Source: Shimia aestuarii
GTDB lineage: Bacteria > Pseudomonadota > Alphaproteobacteria > Rhodobacterales > Rhodobacteraceae
Reading direction: 5' to 3'
DNA: 64,000 bases
Assembly (NCBI RefSeq): GCF_022814865.1
Contig: NZ_JAKVRD010000006.1
Coordinates: forward strand, 155,751 to 219,750
The translations under genes and the position numbers were made by a program. Positions 1-8,225 of the stretch are shown piece after piece; positions within the stretch are counted from its first letter, which is position 1; every line of letters starts with the position of its first letter. Under the pieces are notes generated by a model, which was given only the letters and a program-made list of their open reading frames with translations, was not told where the DNA came from and did no database searches.

Positions 1-785
1 CTCTTTACGAGGTCGAGATTGCTGCGCTCATTCTCGCCACCGATATTGTAGCTCTCCCCGACCCGGCCCTTTTCGACCACATGCAAAAGCGCATCGGCAT
101 GGTCCTCGACATAAAGCCAGTCACGGATATTGGAGCCATCGCCATAGATCGGCAGCTGTTTCCCTGCGAGCGCGTTGAGGATCACCACCGGGATAAGCTT
201 TTCCGGAAAATGATAGGGGCCATAGTTGTTCGAGCAATTGGTGAGCAGCACCGGCAGGCCATAGGTCTCGAACCATGCGCGCACGAGGTGATCCGAGCTT
301 GCCTTGGAGGCAGCATAGGGGCTGCGCGGGGCGTAGGGCGTCTCTTCAGTGAACTTCTGCGCCGGATCGGGCGGCAGGGAGCCATAGACCTCATCGGTCG
401 AGATATGATGAAAGCGAAAGCCTTCGGGTCGCCCCTGTCCCTCCCAGTAGCTGCGCGCGGCCTCGAGCATGGTGTAGGTGCCGGTGATATTGGTGTCGAC
501 GAAGGCGGCGGGGCCGTCGATCGAGCGATCCACATGGGTTTCCGCGGCGAGATGCATGACGACCTCGGGACGATGGGCGGCGAAGATCCGACCCAGCGCG
601 GCGCGGTCGCGGATATCGGCCTTCTCGAAAACATAGAGCGGGCTATCCGCGACGGGCGCGACATTCTCAAGACAGGCGGCATAGGTCAGCGCGTCGAGGT
701 TGATGACCTCATGGCCTCGCGCCACGGCAAGGCGCACCACAGCGGAGCCGATGAACCCCGCCCCGCCCGTCACAAGGATCTTCAT
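1..785 (-). CDS. rfbB: dTDP-glucose 4,6-dehydratase (partial, C-terminus beyond left edge)
   Basis: RmlB converts dTDP-glucose to dTDP-4-keto-6-deoxyglucose, the second step of dTDP-L-rhamnose synthesis, in the cytoplasm. About 261 codons are visible, from ATG at 785 to the window edge; the family is usually about 345 residues. The protein begins [14 protein letters not shown], the Rossmann NAD-binding loop. It then shows [23 protein letters not shown] and [11 protein letters not shown], the extended-SDR active-site tyrosine and lysine. [14 protein letters not shown] is typical of dTDP-sugar dehydratases. The ATG overlaps the rfbC stop (ATGA), so the two genes are translationally coupled. rfbA and rfbD probably lie to the left, but this cannot be seen. 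Confidence 0.95.
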   Translation of the reverse strand, partial: MKILVTGGAGFIGSAVVRLAVARGHEVINLDALTYAACLENVAPVADSPLYVFEKADIRDRAALGRIFAAHRPEVVMHLAAETHVDRSIDGPAAFVDTNITGTYTMLEAARSYWEGQGRPEGFRFHHISTDEVYGSLPPDPAQKFTEETPYAPRSPYAASKASSDHLVRAWFETYGLPVLLTNCSNNYGPYHFPEKLIPVVILNALAGKQLPIYGDGSNIRDWLYVEDHADALLHVVEKGRVGESYNIGGENERSNLDLVK

Positions 786-1348
786 ACCGCGCCCTCCCAT
801 CTGAAGGGGCTTTGCAGATCGGCCAGCGGAGGCGCGACGGCGTCCTTGTCGCTCAAGATCGCGTCGCCCGAAAGCGGCCAGTCGATGCCAAGCGCCGGAT
901 CGTTCCACAGAAGCGCGCCTTCGGTCTCGGGCGCGTAATAGTCCGAGCACTTATAGACGATTTCGCTATTTGGCTGGAGCGTGGCGAAACCGTGGGCGAA
1001 CCCAGCCGGGATGAAAAGCTGCGCGCCCGTCTCGGCGCTGAGCTCATAGCCGACCCATTGGCCGTAGGTCGGACTTCCCCGCCGGATATCAACGGCCACA
1101 TCGAAGATCGCTCCGCGCCCACAACGCACGAGCTTGGCCTGCGCATGGGGTGGCGCCTGAAAATGCAGGCCGCGCACCGTCCCCACGTCGGTAGAGAGGG
1201 AATGGTTGTCCTGCACGAACTCGAGGTCGATGCCGATCTCGCGATAGGCGCGACGGCTATAGGTTTCGGCAAAGACCCCGCGATGATCGCCAAACCGGCG
1301 CGGCGTGATCAGGAGAACGCCGGGAAGCGTCGTCTCTTCATGGTCCAT
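782..1348 (-). CDS. rfbC: dTDP-4-dehydrorhamnose 3,5-epimerase
   Basis: RmlC epimerises dTDP-4-keto-6-deoxyglucose at C3 and C5 in dTDP-L-rhamnose synthesis. The 188-residue product has the usual length for this cupin-fold family. Diagnostic segments are FQDN-like FVQDNHS, then GTVRGLHFQ with the catalytic histidine, then [17 protein letters not shown] and [10 protein letters not shown], and a conserved YKCSDYY near residue 135. It is the first visible gene of a leftward pair, with rfbB overlapping its stop by four bases. The context implies synthesis of a rhamnose-containing surface polysaccharide. Confidence 0.95.
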   Translation of the reverse strand: MDHEETTLPGVLLITPRRFGDHRGVFAETYSRRAYREIGIDLEFVQDNHSLSTDVGTVRGLHFQAPPHAQAKLVRCGRGAIFDVAVDIRRGSPTYGQWVGYELSAETGAQLFIPAGFAHGFATLQPNSEIVYKCSDYYAPETEGALLWNDPALGIDWPLSGDAILSDKDAVAPPLADLQSPFRWEGAV

Positions 1349-1417
1349 AGCTGCTCTTCCACGGTTTTCCCAAGGTGTAACGCCCTTTGCCGCGCCGGGC
1401 CATGGTTTTGATCCGCC

Positions 1418-2335
1418 CTAGTCGACAGGCTTTCCACCTCTTTCTTCGATCATGCGCACATCGACAGCTTCGCGGCTGCCGCCAAATCGCATCTCATCGT
1501 AGAACACGACTTGTGTCGGCAACTCGACCCCCCATTCGTAGTTGAACGGCTGCGATGCTGCGCTCTTGGATGTCTTGCTGCCACCGGTGCTTACGGCATG
1601 ATTGTCGTTGAACGCCTTTGCCGAGACGGCCTGCGTCTTGCGGCGATCGAGCCAACGGCTCACATAGCTATTGTAGACGCCATATTTGAGATAAAGCTTT
1701 CCCTTGCTTTCATTGAGCATGCGCTGGGTGACCATGGTGCGTGACCGACGACAAACCTGTTTGCCATCCAGATACATGAGAAAACTCGGTCCCTTGGGCG
1801 AGAGGCTATAGTCGGCAAAGATCGTCACATCGATCCATTTGCCGCGTAGCCTTGAGACACGTCCGACCGTACAACCGCCCTCATCCCCGAACCACATCAT
1901 CGCCTTGCCGTCGCGCATGTTGAAATGCCAAAGCGGCGTGCGCCATCCCTGCATCTTCATTTGGCCCAATGTGGTATTCGCGGGTCCAACATCGACAAAG
2001 TCCGATTGCAAGAAGAAGGACCACCCGTACCAAACCTGCTGACCGACGCGTTGAATACGGTTCTTGGGGTCTTCCTTGCGCTCAACGCGCTGACGATCAT
2101 TGGTGCAATCGTCCCAGTATTTATTGCCACCACAGTCGCCATGGCGAAGCTCAAACCGTTGAGCACGCCGACCAAGACGTGTGTGCTCGCGGATACGCGT
2201 AAAGCCATATCGCTTGTTTGCACTGACCTCTTTTTCTATTCGGGTCATGCCAAGAATGGATTTGCCGTTATCCGCTGCGATGGCCGGAAGCGCCATGGCA
2301 GTGATGATCGCTGCAGAAGCAAGAACACGTTTCAT
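1418..2335 (-). CDS. secreted polysaccharide lyase, heparin lyase I-like
   Basis: The predicted product has 305 residues. The reading frame stays open further upstream, but I choose ATG 2335 because it begins a clear signal peptide (MKRVLASAAIITAMALPAIAA, cleavage near residue 21). The mature part contains QQVWYGWSFFLQSDF, then LGQMKMQGW and PLWHFNMRDG, then RGKWIDVTIFADYS and FLMYLDGKQV. This order matches a jelly-roll polysaccharide lyase of the heparinase-I type (Pfam Polysacc_lyase, PF14099); assignment is by pattern only. Export to the periplasm or beyond is expected. Next to rhamnose-nucleotide genes it could trim or release the cell's own polysaccharide, or attack an external one; the substrate cannot be read from sequence. 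Confidence 0.75.
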   Translation of the reverse strand: MKRVLASAAIITAMALPAIAADNGKSILGMTRIEKEVSANKRYGFTRIREHTRLGRRAQRFELRHGDCGGNKYWDDCTNDRQRVERKEDPKNRIQRVGQQVWYGWSFFLQSDFVDVGPANTTLGQMKMQGWRTPLWHFNMRDGKAMMWFGDEGGCTVGRVSRLRGKWIDVTIFADYSLSPKGPSFLMYLDGKQVCRRSRTMVTQRMLNESKGKLYLKYGVYNSYVSRWLDRRKTQAVSAKAFNDNHAVSTGGSKTSKSAASQPFNYEWGVELPTQVVFYDEMRFGGSREAVDVRMIEERGGKPVD

Positions 2336-2360
2336 GTCTATCAATACCTCGTCGAAATCA

Positions 2361-2388
2361 CTGGTCCTGACTTTAGGCATCGGACCAG
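2361..2388. promoter_or_regulatory. inverted repeat bracketing the lyase -10
   Basis: CTGGTCC (2361-2367) and GGACCAG (2382-2388) form a perfect 7-bp inverted repeat with a 14-base spacer. Centre-to-centre distance is 21 bp, about two helical turns. The predicted -10 (2370-2375) sits inside the spacer, the usual place for a repressor operator. Confidence 0.4.
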
Positions 2389-2398
2389 AAGCGCACAA
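2370..2398 (-). promoter_or_regulatory. candidate sigma-70 promoter of the lyase gene
   Basis: On the minus strand a -35 like TTGTGC (2393-2398) is followed after exactly 17 bases by TAAAGT (2370-2375). The start codon lies about 35 bases beyond the -10. Matches are partial, so this is a prediction only. Confidence 0.35.
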
Positions 2399-2535
2399 GT
2401 TTCTCGCAATCCGTGAAACGGCCCGCCAGCTCGGGCGCATCGGGGGGCGTTAGGGAAACAGGCGCTCCCGCCGAACGCGCGCCACGTTTCAAGGCGCGAA
2501 AAAGTCCGAAACACATCAACAGTATAAGAGAAAAG

Positions 2536-2612
<77 letters not shown>

Positions 2613-2623
2613 GTCTTGGGCGG

Positions 2624-2652
2624 GGTATATCCAGAGGCGCGCGCTGCCGCAA
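2624..2652 (-). promoter_or_regulatory. promoter of tRNA-Arg
   Basis: TTGCGG (2647-2652), a 17-base spacer and TATACC (2624-2629) on the minus strand stand 11 bases upstream of the mature tRNA 5' end. The tRNA-Gly promoter in this window has the same 17/11 geometry. Confidence 0.55.
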
Positions 2653-2709
2653 TCGGAAAAATCACGCCGGGTTGGGGATTCCGGAGGACAGGGCGCGGCG
2701 TGGCCTTGG

Positions 2710-3726
2710 TCAGCCGGGCTTCTGGCCGATGGCGAGCATGGTCATCTCGGGGATCATTTCCGAGACACTTACCCCATCAAACCCTTTCTCGGTCAGAGCC
2801 GCCTTGAGCCAGCCCTTATCAAGCGAGACGGCGCGTGGGGTAAAGGCGGTGTGCTGGAGTTGCCAGAGGGCGGCGAGCTTGGGGCCGTCGCGGCTTTCCT
2901 CGACGACGAAATCATGCACGAGGAGCCGCCCGCCGGGGTTGAGACAGGCATAGGCCTGCGCCAAGAGGCGATCATGGGTTTCACCGGGCACGCCGGAGAA
3001 GAGATAAGACATCAGGATCAGGTCTTGCCCGCCCGGCCAGTCGGTCTCGAGCGCGTTGCCCTCAATGTAGGAAATCCGCTCGGAGAGGCCTGCCTCGGCG
3101 ACATAATCCCGGCCAAGCGCGGCCACGTTGGGAAAATCGACGATGGTCGCGGAAAGCCCTTCGACCGCGTGACAAAGCGTGATGGCAAAGGCCCCGGTGC
3201 CGCCGCCCACGTCGAGCATCGTCTTGGCGCCAGAAAGGTCCATCGACTTCACAAGTTGACGCGCCGGACCGAGAGAGCCCGCATGTTGCGAGGCCGAGTA
3301 GAGCCGCGCCTCGTCTGGGTCCGAGAACCATTCCGCATAAGAGGCCGTCGCCTCGGGCGGCAGACGGTTCATCAGCGCATCATCAATCTGGTCGAGAAGG
3401 CCATACATCTGGCGCCCCACCTGTAGGCGCAGGTAGTCGCCAAAATCGTATTTCGCGCCCTTCACAAGGAACATTTCCGCCGCCGGACCATTGGCGAACT
3501 TACCCGCCTCCACCGTCACAAGGCCAAGCCCCGCCAGTGCCGTCAGAAGCGTCTCGGCGCGGTCGGCATCGAGGGGGACGAAATTGGCCAGTTCCCGTGC
3601 GCTCATCGGTCCCTTCTCGGAGAGCTGCGAAAAGGTATCCGCCTCAAGCGCCGCGAAAAGCGCCTTGGATCCCATGAACCCGAAGGCGATATCGGAAATC
3701 TGGTCGGCGGTGGTCAGGGCGGTCAT
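2710..3726 (-). CDS. SAM-dependent methyltransferase, dimerisation plus methyltransferase domains (DsyB-like?)
   Basis: This 338-residue protein has an N-terminal winged-helix dimerisation domain (about 1-95; ALFAALEADTFSQL, LDADRAETLLTALAGLGLV). A class I methyltransferase domain follows, with SAM loop LDVGGGTGAFAI near residue 175, acidic VDFPN after strand 2, and LLVHDFVV near residue 285. That is the plant-type O-methyltransferase (PF00891) architecture. Possible members include hydroxyneurosporene or acetylserotonin O-methyltransferase relatives and DsyB, the S-methyltransferase of bacterial DMSP synthesis. Length, domain order and a Rhodobacteraceae host fit DsyB, but no photosynthesis or DMSP gene is beside it, so the substrate is open. 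A good AAGGAG ribosome site precedes ATG 3726. It stands alone between tRNA-Arg and sufS. Confidence 0.7.
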   Translation of the reverse strand: MTALTTADQISDIAFGFMGSKALFAALEADTFSQLSEKGPMSARELANFVPLDADRAETLLTALAGLGLVTVEAGKFANGPAAEMFLVKGAKYDFGDYLRLQVGRQMYGLLDQIDDALMNRLPPEATASYAEWFSDPDEARLYSASQHAGSLGPARQLVKSMDLSGAKTMLDVGGGTGAFAITLCHAVEGLSATIVDFPNVAALGRDYVAEAGLSERISYIEGNALETDWPGGQDLILMSYLFSGVPGETHDRLLAQAYACLNPGGRLLVHDFVVEESRDGPKLAALWQLQHTAFTPRAVSLDKGWLKAALTEKGFDGVSVSEMIPEMTMLAIGQKPG

Positions 3727-3780
3727 ACTGGTCTCCTTGCTGATTTAGCCGGAGACTAGCCGCCGCAGGCGGGAATGGCC

Positions 3781-3808
3781 AGAAAGCGACATGAAGAAGT
3801 CGCTTTCT
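3781..3808. promoter_or_regulatory. perfect 10-bp inverted repeat upstream of the methyltransferase
   Basis: AGAAAGCGAC (3781-3790) and GTCGCTTTCT (3799-3808) are exact inverted repeats with an 8-base spacer. The element is 55-82 bases before the methyltransferase ATG and 39 bases past the sufS stop. It lacks a T-tract on either strand, so an intrinsic terminator is less likely than an operator. A -35-like CTGACA lies just upstream on the minus strand, which would place the repeat around the -10. Confidence 0.45.
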
Positions 3809-3846
3809 GACGTCATGTCAGGCTGAACGCCCGTTTTCTCAGCAAA

Positions 3847-5067
3847 TCAGGCGAAAAGCTCGTGCGCCAGTTCAAGCGCGTCGATCAGCGTGTCGACCTC
3901 TTCGGTCGTGTTGTAGAGGCCGAAAGAGGCGCGGCAGGTGGCCGAAACGCCCAAGTGATCCATCAGGGGACCGGCGCAATGGTGGCCCGCGCGCACGGCG
4001 ACGCCCTTCTTGTCAAGAATGGTCGAGATGTCGTGCGGATGCCCTGCCCCGTCGAGCGTGAAGGAAAAGATCGCCGCCTTGTCAGAGGTCGTCCCCTGCA
4101 CCTGAAGCCAGTTGAGGCCGGTGAGACGCTGCATGGCATAGTCGCGCAACCCCGCCTCATGAGCGGCGATGTTCGCCATCCCGAGATCCATCATGTAGTC
4201 GAGCGCGACGCCAAGGCCGATGGTTTGAACGATGCCCGGCGTGCCAGCCTCGAACATCATTGGCGGGTCGTTATAGACCACGGCGTCCTTGGAGACTTCC
4301 TTGATCATGTCGCCACCGCCAAGGAAGGGGCGCATCTCGGCCATGCGCTCGGATTTGCAATAGATCGCGCCAGAGCCGGAGGGACCATAGAGCTTGTGCC
4401 CGGTGATGGCATAGAAATCGCAATCGAGATCCTGCACATCGACGGGCGCGTGCACCGCGCCTTGCGACCCATCGACGAGGACCGGCACGCCCTTGGCATG
4501 GGCGCCTGCGGCAATCGCCTTTACGTCGACCATCGTGCCAAGCACGTTGGAGCACTGAGTCACGGCGACAAGCTTTGTCTTGGGACCGATGGCGTCGATC
4601 ACGGCCTGCGGATCAAGCGCACCCGTGGCATCCACGTCGACCCACTTGAGCACAACGCCTTGACGTTCGCGCAGGAAATGCCAGGGCACGATATTGGCGT
4701 GGTGTTCCATCACCGAAAGCACGATCTCATCGCCCGGCTCCATGCGCGGCATGGCCCAGCCATAGGCGACCATGTTGATCCCTTCGGTGGTGCCGGAGTT
4801 GAGCACGATCTCATCTTCGCTCGCGGCATTGAGAAAGCGCGCGATGGTGCCGCGCACGGCCTCATATTTGTCGGTCGCAAGGTTCGACAAGTAGTGCAGC
4901 CCGCGATGCACATTGGCATATTCGTTGGCATAGGCATTGGTGATCGCGTCGATCACCACCTGCGGTTTTTGCGCCGAGGCCCCATTGTCGAGATAGACCA
5001 AGGGCTTGCCGTTGACCTCACGCGAGAGGATCGGGAAATCGGCGCGGATTTTCGCGATGTCATACAT
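3847..5067 (-). CDS. sufS: cysteine desulfurase SufS
   Basis: SufS is a PLP enzyme that takes sulfur from cysteine as a persulfide for Fe-S cluster assembly on SufBCD. The 406-residue product starts MYDIAKIRADFPIL. It shows YLDNGASAQKP, NSGTTEGINMVAYGW, MEHHANIVPW, the PLP lysine in ITGHKLYGPSG, and the catalytic cysteine in RAGHHCAGPLM near residue 363. The frame is open further upstream, but ATG 5067 fits the family start and overlaps the preceding stop as TGATG, implying coupling. It is the last gene of the suf operon here. No sufE or sufA follows, so the sulfur-transfer partner and A-type carrier must be elsewhere. Confidence 0.96.
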   Translation of the reverse strand: MYDIAKIRADFPILSREVNGKPLVYLDNGASAQKPQVVIDAITNAYANEYANVHRGLHYLSNLATDKYEAVRGTIARFLNAASEDEIVLNSGTTEGINMVAYGWAMPRMEPGDEIVLSVMEHHANIVPWHFLRERQGVVLKWVDVDATGALDPQAVIDAIGPKTKLVAVTQCSNVLGTMVDVKAIAAGAHAKGVPVLVDGSQGAVHAPVDVQDLDCDFYAITGHKLYGPSGSGAIYCKSERMAEMRPFLGGGDMIKEVSKDAVVYNDPPMMFEAGTPGIVQTIGLGVALDYMMDLGMANIAAHEAGLRDYAMQRLTGLNWLQVQGTTSDKAAIFSFTLDGAGHPHDISTILDKKGVAVRAGHHCAGPLMDHLGVSATCRASFGLYNTTEEVDTLIDALELAHELFA

Positions 5068-5648
5068 CAGTTCACTCCAGTCACCGCCACGCCCAGAAAC
5101 GAGAGCGTGAGGGAAAGCATCATGACAAGGGCCACCATGGTCAGGATCACGTTCATCACCGCCTTGCCGATAGAAGCATAGGCTTGGGCGACGTTGACGA
5201 ACTGGATCAAGATCCAGATGCCGTAGATTCCCGCCCCGAAGGCCAAAAGCGCGCCGATGAAGGGGGCAACGAGGCTCAGGACAATCGTCACCACCTGCAC
5301 CGCGACGCGCATGATCTGAAGCCAAGCGATCATGGCCAGAATGTCGCCAAAGCGCGCCTTGCCGTCGAGGATACGGCCGCTCCAGTAGAGCGCGACAACA
5401 GACATCGCCACGGCAACGAACATCGTCAGGGCAACGCGCCAAGGCACGCTCAGAAAGACAAAGGGCATGGCGTTGGGCGCCGGGAACATGGCGCTCATGG
5501 CAAAGAACAAAAGCGTGTTCAGAACCGTGGCGAGGCCAAGCAGCATCCAGCCCGTGTTGGGCGCGATATCAAGCGCCACGATGCGCCGCCCGGCCCCGGC
5601 CGGGTCAAAGATCGTTTCGCGGAACAGGTTCTTGGCGAAATCCATCAT
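5067..5648 (-). CDS. YIP1-family integral membrane protein
   Basis: This 193-residue protein has an amphipathic N-terminus (MMDFAKNLFRETIFDPAGAG) and about five transmembrane helices (roughly 34-53, 65-90, 102-120, 125-150, 165-188). The pattern resembles Yip1-domain membrane proteins. Start ATG 5648 overlaps the upstream stop (ATGA) behind an AGGGAG ribosome site; ATG 5645 is an equal alternative. It sits between sufD and sufS in one tightly overlapping transcription unit. Members of this family are common in rhodobacterial suf operons, but no role is established to my knowledge. Confidence 0.7.
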   Translation of the reverse strand: MMDFAKNLFRETIFDPAGAGRRIVALDIAPNTGWMLLGLATVLNTLLFFAMSAMFPAPNAMPFVFLSVPWRVALTMFVAVAMSVVALYWSGRILDGKARFGDILAMIAWLQIMRVAVQVVTIVLSLVAPFIGALLAFGAGIYGIWILIQFVNVAQAYASIGKAVMNVILTMVALVMMLSLTLSFLGVAVTGVN

Positions 5649-6130
5649 GCCGGCGTTCTCCCTGCTTGTTGAAGCCCTGCGATCCAGAACCATCCGAAGA
5701 CAAGAATCCAGATCAGACCGACGACGCTCAGCGCGAGTCCCGGCCCGGCAAACCCCGCCACAAGACCGTTCAGAAGCACGAGCGGCGACGCCGCCAGCAA
5801 GGCCCAGAAAAGCGCGATGCGACTGCCATAGCCGCCGCCTTTCCAGCCCAGAACCCCGAGGATCACCCCAAGGAGCCACGAGAGCGTATAGAAGGCCAAG
5901 GGCGCGATGAAGATCCAGCCGAGCAGCGAGCCGCCCAAGAGCGGGTTCAGCTCTTTGTCTTCAAGGTGCGCAATGCGCGCAAGACGCGGCCAACTCGAGA
6001 TGAAGAACACCACACAGGCCGCCATGAGGATCACGAGCGCGCGGTCTTCGCGCGCGCCCGTGGCGAGATGACGTGCCACGACAGGCTGCGGTCCGCGATA
6101 GCTGACCGCGATGTCGCGCAGAACCGACAT
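5645..6130 (-). CDS. YIP1-like membrane protein of the suf operon
   Basis: The predicted product has 161 residues with four to five hydrophobic segments, including ALVILMAACVVFFISSW, FIAPLAFYTLSWLLGVILGV and a C-terminal LSVVGLIWILVFGWFWI. I choose ATG 6130 because it overlaps the sufD stop as TGATG and begins MSVLRDIAVSYRGP; the frame is open nine codons further. It overlaps the next membrane-protein gene by four bases. The two proteins share size and helix layout and could act as a pair, perhaps as a membrane partner for the SUF machinery. That is inference from position only. Confidence 0.65.
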   Translation of the reverse strand: MSVLRDIAVSYRGPQPVVARHLATGAREDRALVILMAACVVFFISSWPRLARIAHLEDKELNPLLGGSLLGWIFIAPLAFYTLSWLLGVILGVLGWKGGGYGSRIALFWALLAASPLVLLNGLVAGFAGPGLALSVVGLIWILVFGWFWIAGLQQAGRTPA

Positions 6131-7425
6131 CAGCCCTTGCGCCGCCGCGTGAGCCACGCATCGAGACGCGACACGATCTCTTCGGCCAGCGCCTCGTCCT
6201 CGATTTCCTCGACCGCTTCGGCAAGGAAGGCGAGCGTCAGAAGGTCGGTGGCGATGCCTTCGGGAAGACCGCGCGAGCGCAGGTAGAACAGCGCCTCATC
6301 GTCGATCGCGCCCGAGGTGGAGCCGTGCGAACAGGCCACGTCATCGGCGTAGATCTCAAGCTCTGGCTTGGCGTAGAACTGGCTATCGTCGTCGAGAAGG
6401 AGCGATTGGCTGATCTGGTAGCCGTCGGTGCGCTGGGCCTTGTTCTTGACGAGGATCTTGCCCTGGAACACGCCGGTTGCACCGTTGCGAAGCACCTTTT
6501 TATAGACCTGACGGCTTTCGCAATTCTCGGCGTCATGGGTGATGAACACCGTGTCGTCGTGATGGAAATCACCGTCACCAAGACAGGCGCCTGCCACATG
6601 GGCCACCGCGTCATCGCCCGTGAGTTCGAGGATCGCTTCGTTGCGCGTCATCTGGCCGTTGACCGTCAGGGTGAAGGATTTGAACGTGCTTTCGGCGCCG
6701 AGACGACCAAAGATATGCGTCACAGCGCGGCGTTCATGATCGCGACCTTGGGCGCGCACATGATGAAAGCCTGCCTTGTCGGCCACATCCACCTCAAGCA
6801 CCTTGTTGAAACGCGCCGCCGCCGGACCATTCTCGAGAAGGGTGAAATCCGCACCTTCCTCAAGCTTGATCACGTGGTGGAGCATCGCATCAGAAGCCTC
6901 TGATTCATGGACATAAATCAGGCTAACAGGGCGCGAGACCTTGCCGGTGACGCGGATCACGACACCATCATAGGCAAAGGCGGTGTTGAGCGCCGCGAGC
7001 GGGCGTTTGACAGGATCCTGACCGTTGGTTTCAAGCGTGCCATAAAGGTCTTTGGCCCAGTGAATGTCCTTATCGGCCACGTCGCTCAGGCGTTCGATGG
7101 TAAAGCCCTCGCCCTCGAGCGGGTCAGAGAGGTCACTGCTGAAGACGCCATCGACAAAGACGACCTTGAGACGATCGACCGTATCGAACACCGGCGCCTC
7201 TTCGCCATGATCGAACACCGCCGCCGTGGGGGCTTCGGGTTGGACCAGCGTGTCGGGACGGGTGTATTTCCAATACTCGTCCCGGCGTCCCGGCAGACCA
7301 GCGGCCCGCACGCGCGTCAGAGCGGCTTCGCGCGCTTCGGCAAGCCAAGGCGCGGACTCGGGAAGGTCAAGCGTCGCAAGGCGCGCTTCGGTGGCGTCCA
7401 TTTTCTGTTGCGTCACGGCAGCCAT
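6130..7425 (-). CDS. sufD: Fe-S assembly scaffold subunit SufD
   Basis: SufD pairs with SufB and the ATPase SufC to build Fe-S clusters. The 431-residue protein has the divergent N-terminal helices (MDATEARLATLDLPES, RRDEYWKYTRPDTL). The beta-helix core carries ACSHGSTSGAIDDEALFYLRSRG, containing the conserved histidine facing the SufB-SufD interface. ATG 7425 overlaps the sufC stop as TGATG; a GTG at 7428 is a less likely alternative. It lies directly downstream of sufC and upstream of two YIP1-like genes, with overlapping stops and starts throughout, so the unit is one operon. Confidence 0.95.
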   Translation of the reverse strand: MAAVTQQKMDATEARLATLDLPESAPWLAEAREAALTRVRAAGLPGRRDEYWKYTRPDTLVQPEAPTAAVFDHGEEAPVFDTVDRLKVVFVDGVFSSDLSDPLEGEGFTIERLSDVADKDIHWAKDLYGTLETNGQDPVKRPLAALNTAFAYDGVVIRVTGKVSRPVSLIYVHESEASDAMLHHVIKLEEGADFTLLENGPAAARFNKVLEVDVADKAGFHHVRAQGRDHERRAVTHIFGRLGAESTFKSFTLTVNGQMTRNEAILELTGDDAVAHVAGACLGDGDFHHDDTVFITHDAENCESRQVYKKVLRNGATGVFQGKILVKNKAQRTDGYQISQSLLLDDDSQFYAKPELEIYADDVACSHGSTSGAIDDEALFYLRSRGLPEGIATDLLTLAFLAEAVEEIEDEALAEEIVSRLDAWLTRRRKG

Positions 7426-8180
7426 CACGCGGTCTCCGCGAGAATGTCGGCATACCCGTTCTGTTCCACCTCAAGCGCGAGCTCGGGGCCACCGGTTTTG
7501 ACGATGCGGCCATCGGCCATGATGTGCACAACGTCCGGTTTGATGTGGTCGAGAAGACGCTGATAGTGGGTGATGACAAGGAAGCCACGGCCCGCATCGC
7601 GCAGCGCGTTCACACCTTCGGAGACAAGCTTCATTGCGTCCACGTCGAGGCCCGAGTCGGTCTCGTCGAGGATGCACATCTTCGGCTCGAGCATCGCCAT
7701 CTGGAGGATCTCGTTGCGTTTCTTCTCACCGCCGGAAAAGCCGACATTGACCGGACGCTTGAGCATCTCGGCGTCAATCTTGAGCGTCTTGGCTTTCTCG
7801 CGGATGAGCTTGAGGAAATCGCCGGCGCTGATCTCGTCTTCGCCGCGCGCCTTGCGTTGCGCGTTCACGGCGGTGCGCAGGAAGGTCATGTTGCCGACGC
7901 CGGGAATTTCAACCGGGTATTGGAACGCCAGGAAAAGGCCCGCCGCGGCGCGCTCTTCCGGCTCCATGTCGAGCAGGTCTTCGCCCTCAAGCGACGCTTC
8001 GCCGCCCGTCACCTCATAGCCGTCACGGCCCGAGAGCACATAGGACAGCGTCGATTTACCCGAGCCATTCGGGCCCATGATCGCATGCACCTTGCCAGCC
8101 TCGACTGTGAGGTTGACGCCTTTGAGGATTTGCTTGTCCTCTTCTTCAAGTTTGACCTTCAGGTCTTTGATCTCAAGCAT
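7425..8180 (-). CDS. sufC: Fe-S assembly ATPase SufC
   Basis: SufC is the ABC-type ATPase of the SufBCD complex, a soluble assembly ATPase and not a transporter subunit. The 251-residue product has Walker A GPNGSGKST near residue 36. The family-specific signature is VGFSGGEKKRNEILQ in place of the transporter LSGGQ, and Walker B is MCILDETDSGLDVD. The switch histidine is in FLVITHYQRLL. All catalytic residues are present and the length is typical. The start codon is 45 bases after the upstream gene's stop, the largest gap in this part of the operon. Confidence 0.97.
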   Translation of the reverse strand: MLEIKDLKVKLEEEDKQILKGVNLTVEAGKVHAIMGPNGSGKSTLSYVLSGRDGYEVTGGEASLEGEDLLDMEPEERAAAGLFLAFQYPVEIPGVGNMTFLRTAVNAQRKARGEDEISAGDFLKLIREKAKTLKIDAEMLKRPVNVGFSGGEKKRNEILQMAMLEPKMCILDETDSGLDVDAMKLVSEGVNALRDAGRGFLVITHYQRLLDHIKPDVVHIMADGRIVKTGGPELALEVEQNGYADILAETA

Positions 8181-8225
8181 ATTTCTGCCTTTCGCGCGTT
8201 TACTGTGCTGCTATCGGAGCAGCCG

